This document shows positions 29,988 through 40,073 of a stretch of DNA of 64,000 nt, in pieces. Made by a program: the position numbers and the translations under genes. The stretch is from an uncultured Cetobacterium sp. GTDB taxonomy: Bacteria; Fusobacteriota; Fusobacteriia; Fusobacteriales; Fusobacteriaceae. Positions within the stretch are counted from its first letter, which is position 1. Every line of letters begins with the position of its first letter. Location: NCBI RefSeq assembly GCF_947072685.1, contig NZ_CAMTIK010000001.1, positions 62,001 through 126,000 on the forward strand, given 5' to 3'. The notes beneath the pieces were generated by a model, which saw only the letters and a list, made by a program, of their open reading frames with translations, did no database searches and was not told where the DNA came from.

Positions 29988-32291
29988 ATGAGTAGATTAC
30001 CTTTTTTACCTACTAGGGAGATGGTACTTTTCCCTGGAGCAGCTTCTCCTCTTTATGTTGGAAGAGAAAGAAGTTTACTAACAATGACTTTTGCTATGAA
30101 AACTAAAAACAAAGTAATTCTGAGTCTTCAAAAAGATCCTTTAGATGAAAATCCAGATTTAAATGAAGGCATTCACAAAATAGGGGTATTGGCTACCATT
30201 ATACAATCTATACCTCTTCCAAATAAAAGTCTTAAAATTTTAGTTGAAGTTGATAAAAGAGTTCTTATTGAAAGTATTGTTGAAGAAAATGGAATTCTTA
30301 TGGCTGATTATAGTGTTATTTCTGCTACTGAAGAACCTTCAGCTGAACTTACAGCTCTAAAAAGAAAAGTTATTAGTCTGTTTGAAGAATATTCTTCTTT
30401 AAATACTCAAATAAATGCTGAATTCATGGTTCAATTAAAAGGTTTTAGAAAAGCTGGTAAAGTTTTTGATGCTGTTGCCTTCACTTTAGAAGTTGAAGAT
30501 TCTTTAAAAAGTGAGATTTTAGAAACTCTAGATGTCAATGCCAGAGGATATAAACTTTTGGAAATTCTTAATGACGAAATTGAAATAGCAACTATCGAAC
30601 AAAAAGTGGATCAAAAAGTTAAGGACAAGATTAATGAAAGTCAAAAGAGTTACTTTATTAGAGAGAAGATTAATACTCTTAGAGAAGAACTTGGAAAAAA
30701 TGGTGGCGATGAGGATACAGATGACTTAGCTGAAAAAATCAATGCTACAGATCTTCCAGTAGAAGCTAAGCAAAAATTAGAGAATGAGATGAAAAAACTT
30801 TCTAAAATGGCTCCTTACTCTGCTGAAGCTACTGTTTCAAGAGCTTATATAGAAAATGTTTTAGAGCTTCCTTGGAATGTTCTTACTCCTGAAACTCTAG
30901 ACTTAAAAATAGCTCATAATGTTCTTGAGAAAGACCACTACGGACTTAAAGATGTGAAAGAAAGAATTCTAGATTATCTAGCTGTAAAGAAATTAAATCC
31001 AGATATGAAAGGAACAATTCTTTGTTTAGCTGGTCCTCCTGGTGTTGGAAAAACATCTCTTGCCAAATCTATTGCTGACTCTTTAGGAAGGAACTTTGTT
31101 AGAGTTTCTCTTGGTGGGGTTAGAGATGAGGCTGAAATTAGAGGACATAGAAGAACATATATCGGTTCTATGCCTGGAAGAATAATTAAAGCTATTAAAA
31201 ATGCTGGAAGTGTTAACCCTGTTATCCTTCTAGATGAGATTGATAAAATGTCTAGTGATTTTAAAGGTGATCCTAGTTCTGCTATGCTTGAAGTACTTGA
31301 TCCTGAACAAAACAAACATTTTGAAGATCACTATTTAGATATGCCTTTTGATCTCTCTAAAGTATTTTTTGTTGCAACAGCAAACGATTTAAGAAATATT
31401 CCTGGACCTCTTAGAGACAGAATGGAAATTATAAATCTTTCATCATACACTGAGTTTGAAAAATTACATATCGCTAATAACTATCTTATAAAGCAAGCTC
31501 AATCTGAAAATGGTCTTTCTAACTATAAGATTTCATTTACAGATAAAGCGGTTTTAAAAATTATTGATGAATATACGAGAGAAGCCGGAGTTAGAAATCT
31601 AAAAAGAGAGATCTCATCACTTTTCAGAAAAGTTGCTAGAAAAGTATTGGATTCCGAGACAAAATCTATCAGTGTTACAGTTAAAAATCTAGAATCATAT
31701 CTTGGTCATCCTAAATTCAGACCTGAAAAAGCTAAAAAAATGACTTCTAAAATTGGAGTTGTTAATGGTTTAGCTTGGACTTCTGTTGGTGGAATGACAC
31801 TTGAAGTTCAAGGTGTTAAAATCCCTGGAAAAGGAAATCTTTCTTTAACTGGAACGCTTGGAAATGTAATGAAAGAATCAGCTATGGTTGCATTTACATA
31901 TTTAAAAGCCAATTTAGAAAAATATGGAATTGATCCTACAATCCTAGAAAAAAAGGATATACATCTACATTTTCCTGAGGGAGCTACACCTAAAGATGGT
32001 CCTTCGGCAGGAACAGCTATTACCACTACAATTCTATCTGTTTTAACAGAGAGAAAAGTAAAACAAACTTTTGCAATGACTGGTGAAATCACTATAACAG
32101 GTGAAGTTCTTCCAGTTGGTGGAATTAAAGAAAAGGTTATTGGAGCTCATAGAGCTGGAATAAAAAACATTATTCTTCCCGATGAAAATAGGGTTGATGT
32201 TGAAGAAATTCCTGCTGAAGTAACAAAAGATATTACGATATATTTTGCTTCTAACTATGAGGATGTTGAAAAACTTGCTCTTGAAAAATAA
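29988..32291 (+). CDS. lon: ATP-dependent endopeptidase La
   Basis: LON N-domain, AAA (GPPGVGKTSLAKSIA), Ser-Lys protease domain (PKDGPSAGTAITTTILS). Confidence 0.97.
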   Translation: MSRLPFLPTREMVLFPGAASPLYVGRERSLLTMTFAMKTKNKVILSLQKDPLDENPDLNEGIHKIGVLATIIQSIPLPNKSLKILVEVDKRVLIESIVEENGILMADYSVISATEEPSAELTALKRKVISLFEEYSSLNTQINAEFMVQLKGFRKAGKVFDAVAFTLEVEDSLKSEILETLDVNARGYKLLEILNDEIEIATIEQKVDQKVKDKINESQKSYFIREKINTLREELGKNGGDEDTDDLAEKINATDLPVEAKQKLENEMKKLSKMAPYSAEATVSRAYIENVLELPWNVLTPETLDLKIAHNVLEKDHYGLKDVKERILDYLAVKKLNPDMKGTILCLAGPPGVGKTSLAKSIADSLGRNFVRVSLGGVRDEAEIRGHRRTYIGSMPGRIIKAIKNAGSVNPVILLDEIDKMSSDFKGDPSSAMLEVLDPEQNKHFEDHYLDMPFDLSKVFFVATANDLRNIPGPLRDRMEIINLSSYTEFEKLHIANNYLIKQAQSENGLSNYKISFTDKAVLKIIDEYTREAGVRNLKREISSLFRKVARKVLDSETKSISVTVKNLESYLGHPKFRPEKAKKMTSKIGVVNGLAWTSVGGMTLEVQGVKIPGKGNLSLTGTLGNVMKESAMVAFTYLKANLEKYGIDPTILEKKDIHLHFPEGATPKDGPSAGTAITTTILSVLTERKVKQTFAMTGEITITGEVLPVGGIKEKVIGAHRAGIKNIILPDENRVDVEEIPAEVTKDITIYFASNYEDVEKLALEK

Positions 32292-32308
32292 TAAAAAGAG
32301 GTAAAACA

Positions 32309-32902
32309 ATGAATATAAAACAAGCAGATTTCATTAAGTCAGCTGTATTTGAAAGAGATTATCCTGAAGAGTTAAACCATTCTGAGTTTGCTTTTGTGGG
32401 TAGATCCAATGTTGGAAAATCATCATTGATCAACAGTATTACTGGAAGAAATAAACTTGCTAAAACAAGTAAAACTCCAGGTAGAACACAATTAATAAAC
32501 TATTTCCTAATCAATAAAGAGATCTTCTTTGTTGATTTACCTGGTTATGGTTTTGCTAAAGTTCCCAAAGAGATGAAAAAAGAGTGGGGACAAACAATGG
32601 AAAGATATCTTGCTAGTCCTAGAAAAAAACTAGTTTTTGTTCTTCTAGATATTAGAAGAGTTCCAAGTGGAGAAGATCTAGATATGTTAAGATGGCTAGA
32701 TCACTATGGAACTCCTTTTAAAATAATTTTCACTAAAATGGATAAGGTGTCAAATAACGATAAAGTTAAAGCACTAAAAGATATCAGAACAAAAATTGAT
32801 TTCCATAATGATGATGTTTTCTTCCACTCATCACTAAATAATAATGGAAAACAACAGGTCTTAGACTTTGTTGAACAATATTTAAATGGAGAAACAGAAT
32901 AG
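32309..32902 (+). CDS. engB: Ribosome biogenesis GTPase EngB/YsxC
   Basis: EFAFVGRSNVGKSSLINSITGRNKLAKTSKTPGRTQLINYF. Confidence 0.96.
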   Translation: MNIKQADFIKSAVFERDYPEELNHSEFAFVGRSNVGKSSLINSITGRNKLAKTSKTPGRTQLINYFLINKEIFFVDLPGYGFAKVPKEMKKEWGQTMERYLASPRKKLVFVLLDIRRVPSGEDLDMLRWLDHYGTPFKIIFTKMDKVSNNDKVKALKDIRTKIDFHNDDVFFHSSLNNNGKQQVLDFVEQYLNGETE

Positions 32903-32914
32903 GAGGATTTTTAA

Positions 32915-35575
32915 ATGAATGAATTAGCTACTACATATTCCCCTGGTGAAATTGAGGGAAAATGGTATAAACATTGGGAGGAATCACAGTTCTTTGCAGC
33001 TACTATGGACGACAATAAACCAAATTATTCTATTGTTATCCCACCTCCAAACGTAACTGGAATACTTCACATGGGGCATATACTTAATAACAGTATTCAA
33101 GATGTTCTTGTTAGATATAAAAGAATGAGTGGTTATAATACTTTATGGATGCCTGGAACTGACCATGCAGGTATCGCTACTCAAAATAAAGTTGAAAGAA
33201 AACTAGCTGATGAGGGATTGACTAAAGAGGATCTTGGCAGAGATGAGTTCATCAAGCAAGTTTGGGAATGGAAAGAACAATATGGTGGAGCTATCACTAA
33301 TCAATTAAGAAAAATTGGTGCTTCTCTTGATTGGAAAAGAGAAAGATTTACTATGGACGAAGGATTATCTGAATCTGTTAAAGATATCTTCATCAAGCTT
33401 TTCAATGATGGATTAATTTACCAAGGTGAATACATGGTTAACTGGTGCCCTAGATGTGGTACTGCACTCGCTGATGACGAAGTTGAACATGAAGAGAAAG
33501 CCGGGTTTTTATGGAATCTTAGATATCCTGTTAAAGATTCTGATGAGTTTTTAGTTATTGCAACTACAAGACCTGAAACTATGCTAGCTGACGTTGCTAT
33601 TGCTGTAAATCCTAACGACGAGAGATATTCTCACTTAGTTGGAAAATCTGTTATTCTTCCTCTAGTTGGAAGAGAGATTCCTGTTATTGCTGATGAATAT
33701 GTTGATATGGAGTTTGGTACAGGAGCTTTAAAAATAACACCTGCACATGACCCTAATGACTTTGCTTTAGGACAAAAGTTCAATCTTCCAATAATCAACA
33801 TGATGACTCCAGACGGTAAAATTTCTAATGACTATCCTGCATATGCTGGTATGGATAGATTTGATGCCAGAAAAAAAATGGTTGAGGATTTAGATACTCA
33901 AGGCTTCCTTGTTAAAGTTGAGGCACATACTCATAACGTTGGTGGATGTTACAGATGTAATACTGTCATAGAACCTAGAGTTTCTAAACAATGGTTTGTT
34001 AAAATGGAACCACTTGCTAAAAAAGCATTGGAAGTTGTTAGAAATGGAAAAGTTAAACTGATGCCTAAAAGATGGGAAAAAGTTTACTATAACTGGTTAG
34101 ATAATATAAGAGATTGGTGTATCTCTAGACAAATCTGGTGGGGACATAGAATTCCTGCTTGGTATGGTCCTGATATGCATATATTTGTTGCTAAAACTGA
34201 TGAAGAAGCTTATGCTCAAGCTTATGCTCACTATGGTAAAGAGGTTGAATTAACTCAAGAGACTGATGTTCTTGACACTTGGTTCTCATCTGCACTTTGG
34301 CCTTTCTCAACTTTAGGTTGGCCTGAGCAAACTCCTGAACTGGATAAATTCTATCCTACTTCAACTCTAGTTACTGGTGCTGATATATTGTTCTTCTGGG
34401 TTGCTAGAATGGTAATGTTTGGTATGTATACTATGGATGATATTCCTTTTGAAAATGTTTATCTTCATGGAATTGTTAGAGACGATTCTGGAAGAAAAAT
34501 GTCTAAATCTTTAGGAAATTCTCCTGATCCTATCAACTTAATTCAAGAGTATGGTGCGGATGCTATAAGATTTACTATGTTATACAATACATCTCAAGGA
34601 CAAGATGTTCATTTCTCTGAGAAATTAATTGAAATGGGTAGAAACTTTGCCAATAAAATTTGGAATGTTTCAAGATTTGTTTTAATGAACCTTGAAGATT
34701 TTGATATCAAATCCTTCGATAAATCTAATGTTGAATTAGAACTTGTTGATGAGTGGATTTTCTCAAGACTTAATAAAACAGCTAAAGATGTTGCTGATAA
34801 ATTGGATAAATTCCAACTTGATGAAGCTGGAAAATCAATTTACGAATTCCTGAGAGGAGACTTCTGTGACTGGTATGTTGAGCTTGCTAAAGTTAGACTT
34901 TACAATAAAGAAGAGTCTGGAATAAAATCTAGACAAACTGCACAATATGTTTTATGGACAGTGCTAGAATCTGGATTAAAACTTTTACATCCATTTATGC
35001 CGTTCATTACTGAGGAAATCTGGCAAAAGATAAAACTATCTGGAGATACCATTATGTTAGCTGATTACCCAGTTTGTAATGACTCTTTAGTAAGTGATGA
35101 GAAAGAAAGATCTTTTGAATACATTCAAGGTCTTATTTCATCTTTAAGAAATATAAGAGCTGAGAGAGGAATCTCTCCTGCTAAGGAAGCTAAAGTGGTT
35201 ATCAGAACAGCTAATTCTACTGAGCTTGAGACCTTAAAAGCAAATGAACTATTTATAACTAAACTTACTAAAATTGAAGAATTAACTGTTGGTTCTGATA
35301 TCCCCACTCCTGAACAAAGTGGATTTAGAGTAAATGGTGATTCTGAGGTGTTCATGATTCTAACTGGACTTTTAGATACTGAATCTGAGGTTAAAAAAAT
35401 AAATGAACAACTTGAGAAAGTTAAAAAAGATTTAGATAAGGTTAACTCTAAACTATCTGATGAGAGATTTACTTCAAAAGCTCCTGAGCATATTTTAGAT
35501 AGAGAAAGAAGAATTCAAAAAGAATTCCAGGATAAATATGATAAGTTGGTAGAAAATTTAAAAACCTTCCAATAA
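32915..35575 (+). CDS. valS: Valyl-tRNA synthetase
   Basis: HIGH-like (PPPNVTGILHMGHILNNSIQDVLVRYKRM), KMSKS (GRKMSKSLGNSPDP), C-terminal coiled coil. Confidence 0.98.
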   Translation: MNELATTYSPGEIEGKWYKHWEESQFFAATMDDNKPNYSIVIPPPNVTGILHMGHILNNSIQDVLVRYKRMSGYNTLWMPGTDHAGIATQNKVERKLADEGLTKEDLGRDEFIKQVWEWKEQYGGAITNQLRKIGASLDWKRERFTMDEGLSESVKDIFIKLFNDGLIYQGEYMVNWCPRCGTALADDEVEHEEKAGFLWNLRYPVKDSDEFLVIATTRPETMLADVAIAVNPNDERYSHLVGKSVILPLVGREIPVIADEYVDMEFGTGALKITPAHDPNDFALGQKFNLPIINMMTPDGKISNDYPAYAGMDRFDARKKMVEDLDTQGFLVKVEAHTHNVGGCYRCNTVIEPRVSKQWFVKMEPLAKKALEVVRNGKVKLMPKRWEKVYYNWLDNIRDWCISRQIWWGHRIPAWYGPDMHIFVAKTDEEAYAQAYAHYGKEVELTQETDVLDTWFSSALWPFSTLGWPEQTPELDKFYPTSTLVTGADILFFWVARMVMFGMYTMDDIPFENVYLHGIVRDDSGRKMSKSLGNSPDPINLIQEYGADAIRFTMLYNTSQGQDVHFSEKLIEMGRNFANKIWNVSRFVLMNLEDFDIKSFDKSNVELELVDEWIFSRLNKTAKDVADKLDKFQLDEAGKSIYEFLRGDFCDWYVELAKVRLYNKEESGIKSRQTAQYVLWTVLESGLKLLHPFMPFITEEIWQKIKLSGDTIMLADYPVCNDSLVSDEKERSFEYIQGLISSLRNIRAERGISPAKEAKVVIRTANSTELETLKANELFITKLTKIEELTVGSDIPTPEQSGFRVNGDSEVFMILTGLLDTESEVKKINEQLEKVKKDLDKVNSKLSDERFTSKAPEHILDRERRIQKEFQDKYDKLVENLKTFQ

Positions 35576-35594
35576 TAGATTAATTTTAAAATTT

Positions 35595-35628
35595 TAAGTA
35601 GTAGAAATTAATTTTCTACTACTTTTTT
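35595..35628 (+). terminator. Intrinsic terminator downstream of valS
   Basis: AAGTAGTAGAAA-ttaa-TTTTCTACTACTTTTTT. Confidence 0.85.
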
Positions 35629-35712
35629 AAAATAAAATGTATTCATTGTGTAAAAATTATGCTAAAATAGAATAGTAACTATACATATGAATAATAGTTG
35701 GGAGTGATACAA

Positions 35713-36579
35713 TTGGATTTACATTATTTAAGAATATTTTATGAAGTAGCTAAAGAAAAAAGCTTTACTAAAGCAGCTAATAAATTATACATAAATCAAT
35801 CAGCGGTTTCAATACAAGTTAAAAAATTTGAGGAGATTTTAAATTCTAAACTTTTTGATAGAAGTTCTAAGAAAATAAAATTAACTTACACTGGGGAAGC
35901 TCTTTTCAAAATGGCTGAAGAGATTTTTGAAAAAGTAAAAAGAGCAGAAAAAGAGATGGAAAGAATTATCAATCTGGATAAAGCTAAAATATCAATCGGA
36001 GCCACATCTGTTATTGGTGAGCCTCTGTTACCACTTTTAATGAAAGATTTCATATCTATTCACGATGAAATTGAATACGATATTACAATCTCTACAAAGC
36101 AATGGCTTTTAAAACTATTAAAAGAAGGGGAGTTAGATATTCTTTTAATAGATGAAGAACATATTACAGATCCTAACCTCGAGGTTATAACTGTTGGTTC
36201 TGTTCCTTACATACTTGTAGGGATTAAAAACTCATTAAAATTAGAAGCGGTGGCTAAAGAACCATTGATATCAAGAAAAAATATCTATAATAATGATAAG
36301 GCAATCAGCCATCTTGAAGATAAAAATCATATTTGTTTCAATACAAAAATCCCTGTTCTTGGTAATCTTGGTGTTATCAAGGGGATGGTAAAAGAGGGAA
36401 TGGGAAATGTTATCCTCCCTTACTACGCTGTTTATAAAGAGATTCAAAGTGAAGAATTCAAAGTTATCAGAACAATTGATGAAGTTACAGATTCGTATCA
36501 AATTGTTATAACTAAGGATAAGAAAAATTTAGCTCACATTATTAAATTTATAAACTTTGTTAAAAACTTTAAACTTTAA
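35713..36579 (+). CDS. LysR-family transcriptional regulator
   Basis: LysR HTH (LDLHYLRIFYEVAKEKSFTKAANKLYINQSAVSIQVKKFEEILNSKLFDR). Probable TTG start at 35713 after GGGAGTGATACAA. Confidence 0.92.
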   Translation: MDLHYLRIFYEVAKEKSFTKAANKLYINQSAVSIQVKKFEEILNSKLFDRSSKKIKLTYTGEALFKMAEEIFEKVKRAEKEMERIINLDKAKISIGATSVIGEPLLPLLMKDFISIHDEIEYDITISTKQWLLKLLKEGELDILLIDEEHITDPNLEVITVGSVPYILVGIKNSLKLEAVAKEPLISRKNIYNNDKAISHLEDKNHICFNTKIPVLGNLGVIKGMVKEGMGNVILPYYAVYKEIQSEEFKVIRTIDEVTDSYQIVITKDKKNLAHIIKFINFVKNFKL

Positions 36580-36598
36580 TTAAAATTAGGAGGTTTAT

Positions 36599-37174
36599 AT
36601 GTCGCTATTAGATTCATATAAAATTACTCTTTCTCTTTTAGAAAATTTTATAAAAGAAGAAAATGAAAAAAACGAAACAGAAAAAGTTGCTAAAGATTTA
36701 GCATCTATTTTTGAATCTGGAAATAAAGTACTGATCTGTGGAAATGGTGGAAGTAACTGTGACGCTCTTCACTTTGCTGAAGAGTTTACAGGAAGATTTA
36801 GACAGAACAGAAGAGCACTACCTGCTATATCTCTTTCTGATTCTTCGCACATAACTTGTGTAGGAAATGACTATGGCTTTGACTATATTTTTTCCAGAGG
36901 TGTCGAAGCTTACGGTAAAGACGGAGATATGTTTATTGGAATTTCTACTAGTGGAAATTCTGCAAATGTTATTAAAGCTGTTGAAGCTGCAAAAAAAATG
37001 GGACTTAAAACCTGCGTTCTTCTTGGGAAAGACGGTGGAAAACTTAAAGGGATGTGTGACTATGAATTCATAATCCCAGGTGAGACTTCCGATAGAATCC
37101 AAGAGATACATATGATGATACTTCATATTATTATTGAAGGTGTGGAAAAAATAATGTTCCCCGAAAACTACTAA
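36599..37174 (+). CDS. gmhA: SIS-domain phosphoheptose (sedoheptulose 7-phosphate) isomerase
   Basis: GmhA-like (CGNGGSNCDALHFAEEFTGRFRQNRRALPAISLSD; SDRIQEIHMMILHIIIEGVE). Confidence 0.88.
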   Translation: MSLLDSYKITLSLLENFIKEENEKNETEKVAKDLASIFESGNKVLICGNGGSNCDALHFAEEFTGRFRQNRRALPAISLSDSSHITCVGNDYGFDYIFSRGVEAYGKDGDMFIGISTSGNSANVIKAVEAAKKMGLKTCVLLGKDGGKLKGMCDYEFIIPGETSDRIQEIHMMILHIIIEGVEKIMFPENY

Positions 37175-37176
37175 AA

Positions 37177-37202
37177 TGCCCCCACAGGGGGTATTTTTTT
37201 TG
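37177..37202 (+). terminator. Compact intrinsic terminator downstream of gmhA, abutting the next gene's SD
   Basis: TGCCCCC-aca-GGGGGTATTTTTTTT followed directly by TGGAGG. Confidence 0.8.
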
Positions 37203-37213
37203 GAGGTATTTTT

Positions 37214-38068
37214 ATGAGCAAACTTTTAAAAAGAAGACTACTTCTTGTTCTTATTCTATTAAATCTATTTTGTCTACTTCTTTCTGCTGAAACTCCTGTA
37301 TCTCAAGCTTATATTGCAACTTTTAATACTCTGAGATTGGGAAAAGGAGTTAAAGACTACTCCCATCTGGCTAAATCTGTTGAGCCTTTTGATATCATTG
37401 GGTTAGTTGAGGTTATGAATAAAAAAGGAGTACACAAACTTTTGAGTGAGATTGAAAAAATAAGTGATGAGAAATGGGGCTATTTTATCTCTCCCTATCC
37501 TGTAGGAACTGATGAGTATAAAGAATATTATGCCTACATATATAAAAAAAATAGAGTGGAATTTATTAGAAGTGATGGATTTTATCCCGATTTTGAAGAT
37601 AAATTTATTAGAGAACCTTTTGGAGCAACTTTTAAAATTGAAAACTTTGATTTTACATATGTTCTATTGCATTCAATCTATGGAAAAAAAATCAGCCAAA
37701 GGCAATTTGAAGCCAATCAACTTATAGATGTATATACTTATTTCCAAAACTTAGACGAAAAAGAGAATGATATTCTTATTGGCGGGGACTTTAATCTATC
37801 TGCTAATGATCCTAGTTTCAAAAATTTTCTTTCACATGAGGATGAGATAATTTACGCTTTAGACCCATCAATTAAAACAACAATCGGAACTAAAGGTTTT
37901 GCAAATTCATATGACAACATTTTTCTTTCAAAAAAATACACACAGGAATTTAAGGGGAGAAGCGGTGCTTTAGATATTACAAGGGGGGATTTTATAAAAA
38001 CTAGAAAGGAGGTTTCTGATCATCTACCTATTTTTTTAATTGTAGATACAGAATACGATGATGACTAA
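37214..38068 (+). CDS. Exported endonuclease/exonuclease/phosphatase (DNase I-like) family protein
   Basis: Signal peptide (KRRLLLVLILLNLFCLLLSAETP), EEP motifs (IATFNTLRLGKG, DIIGLVEVM, DILIGGDFNLSANDPSF, VSDHLPIFL). Confidence 0.85.
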   Translation: MSKLLKRRLLLVLILLNLFCLLLSAETPVSQAYIATFNTLRLGKGVKDYSHLAKSVEPFDIIGLVEVMNKKGVHKLLSEIEKISDEKWGYFISPYPVGTDEYKEYYAYIYKKNRVEFIRSDGFYPDFEDKFIREPFGATFKIENFDFTYVLLHSIYGKKISQRQFEANQLIDVYTYFQNLDEKENDILIGGDFNLSANDPSFKNFLSHEDEIIYALDPSIKTTIGTKGFANSYDNIFLSKKYTQEFKGRSGALDITRGDFIKTRKEVSDHLPIFLIVDTEYDDD

Positions 38069-38690
38069 AGCTTTTATCTTTTTAAATGGTGAATTTCCTA
38101 AAAAAAAATCATTTTACGACAGTTTAAATATTTCTGAAAACTCTCTTTTTTGCGCCGATGGGGGTGCTAAAAAAGCTATTGAATTAAATATTAAACCTCA
38201 AGAAGTTTGGGGAGATTTTGATTCTTTAGATGAGAAATATATCCAGTGGCTTATAGATAGATTTGTCAAATTAAAAAAATTTAATAAAAATAAAAATTTT
38301 ACAGATGGTGAACTTCTAATTGAATATGTTTCATCTTTAAATTTTGATGAAATCTATATTATTGGTGGACTTGGGGGCCGAATTGATCACTCCCTCACAA
38401 ATATAAATTTAATTTTTAAATATAATAAATTAATTTTTATAAATGAGTTTGAAAAACTTTTTCTTGTTAAGAATAATCAACATTTCAATTTCTTAAAAGG
38501 GAAAACGATATCTTTTATCCCTTTTTCTGATGAAGTTTTTGAACTGACTCTTGAAGGTTTTGAGTACCCTTTGTTTAAGCATCATTTAAAAAGAGGAGAT
38601 TCAATCTGCATCAGCAACATTATTACTTCTGAAAAAGCAATCGTTAATTTTTCTTCTGGAAAACTTTTGGGAACATTAAGTTTAGATTGA
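38058..38690 (+). CDS. thiN: Thiamine pyrophosphokinase
   Basis: FCADGGAKKAIELNIKPQEVWGDFDSLDE, DGELLIEYV, GGLGGRIDHSLTNINLI. Confidence 0.92.
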   Translation: MMTKAFIFLNGEFPKKKSFYDSLNISENSLFCADGGAKKAIELNIKPQEVWGDFDSLDEKYIQWLIDRFVKLKKFNKNKNFTDGELLIEYVSSLNFDEIYIIGGLGGRIDHSLTNINLIFKYNKLIFINEFEKLFLVKNNQHFNFLKGKTISFIPFSDEVFELTLEGFEYPLFKHHLKRGDSICISNIITSEKAIVNFSSGKLLGTLSLD

Positions 38691-38750
38691 CATTTTTCTT
38701 AAAATAATGTAGGCTATTCAATGGTAAAAAAAATTATGGAGGATTATAAA

Positions 38751-39989
38751 ATGACTAATTTATCTACAAAAAGTAAATTATTGCTAGGAATTCAACATGT
38801 TTTAGCTATGTTTGGTGCTACTGTTTTAGTTCCTTTTTTAACTGGGTTGAACCCTTCGATCGCTCTTCTTTCAGCTGGTATTGGAACTCTTCTTTTCCAT
38901 CTGTGCACGAAAGGAATTGTACCCGTTTTTTTAGGATCATCTTTTGCTTTTATTGGAGCTCTTTCTCTTGTTTTAAAAGAGGAGGGAATAGGTGCGATTA
39001 AAGGTGGAGTAATTTCTGCTGGTTTTGTCTATATCTTCATGTCTTGTATGGTTAGAGTCTTTGGGGTAGATAAAATAAAATCATTTTTCCCGCCAGTTGT
39101 AGTTGGACCAATTATTATGGTAATCGGTTTAAGACTTAGCCCTGTGGCTCTATCTATGGCTGGATATTCAAATGGACACTTTGATTTAAAAAGCTTAGTT
39201 GTGGCTCTTATTGTAGTTATAACAATGATAAGTATATCTATCTTAGAAAAATCATTTTTTAGACTTGTACCTATCTTAATCTCTGTTATTCTTGGATATA
39301 TCGTTTCAATTTTTTTAGGAATGGTTGATTTTACTCCTATTGCTAATGCAAACTGGATTGGATTTTCTTCTGAAGCTCTAAAAGATTTATTGACTCTACC
39401 TAAATTTTCTCTCACAGCTATTCTTGCTATCGCACCTATCGCTCTTGTTGTTTTTATTGAGCATATCGGGGATATAACCACCAATGGAGCTGTTGTTGGA
39501 AAAGATTTCTTTAAAAATCCTGGAATTGCTAGAACTTTACTAGGTGATGGTGTAGCAACTGTTGCTGCCGGTCTTATTGGAGGTCCAGCTAACACTACAT
39601 ATGGTGAAAATACTGGAGTTCTGGCTGTAACTAAAGTCTATGATCCAGCTATATTAAGAATTGCTGCTTGCTATGCAATCGTTCTTAGCTTTATTGGAAA
39701 ATTTGGAGTTATTTTACAAACAATTCCTACTCCAGTTATGGGTGGAATCTCTATTATTTTATTTGGTATGATAGCATCAGTTGGAGTTAGAACTGTAGTA
39801 GATGCGGAGTTAGATTTTTCTCACTCAAGAAACCTACTTATTGCATCTTTAATCTTTGTATTGGGAATTGCTATTGATAATATTATCATTTGGAAAACTG
39901 TTTCTCTATCAGGGCTAGCAATTGCTGCTCTTATTGGAGTTATTCTTAATAAAATACTTCCAAAAGATAGATTGGATGAAGAAAAATAA
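38751..39989 (+). CDS. uraA: Uracil/xanthine permease family transporter (UraA-like)
   Basis: NCS2 family (LLGIQHVLAMFGATVLVPFLTGLNPSIALLSAGIGTLLFHLCTKGIVPVFLGSSFAFIG; GGPANTTYGENTGVLAVT). Start at ATG 38751 after GGAGG. Confidence 0.93.
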   Translation: MTNLSTKSKLLLGIQHVLAMFGATVLVPFLTGLNPSIALLSAGIGTLLFHLCTKGIVPVFLGSSFAFIGALSLVLKEEGIGAIKGGVISAGFVYIFMSCMVRVFGVDKIKSFFPPVVVGPIIMVIGLRLSPVALSMAGYSNGHFDLKSLVVALIVVITMISISILEKSFFRLVPILISVILGYIVSIFLGMVDFTPIANANWIGFSSEALKDLLTLPKFSLTAILAIAPIALVVFIEHIGDITTNGAVVGKDFFKNPGIARTLLGDGVATVAAGLIGGPANTTYGENTGVLAVTKVYDPAILRIAACYAIVLSFIGKFGVILQTIPTPVMGGISIILFGMIASVGVRTVVDAELDFSHSRNLLIASLIFVLGIAIDNIIIWKTVSLSGLAIAALIGVILNKILPKDRLDEEK

Positions 39990-39994
39990 TTTTT

Positions 39995-40030
39995 AAAATA
40001 GGAAGAGCCCCTTCCTATTTTTTATTTTTT
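39995..40030 (+). terminator. Intrinsic terminator downstream of uraA
   Basis: AAAATAGGAAG-agccc-CTTCCTATTTTTTATTTTTT. Confidence 0.85.
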
Positions 40031-40073
40031 GTTGTAATATATAAAATATATTAAAGGAATAGGGGGATTTTTA

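Noticed and set aside
32043-32309. 88-aa minus-strand ORF at the lon/engB junction
   Set aside because: Antisense to lon, low complexity, no initiation signal; treated as spurious.
39029-39595. 188-aa minus-strand ORF inside uraA
   Set aside because: Antisense mirror ORF within a well-supported NCS2 permease; no recognisable domain or SD.
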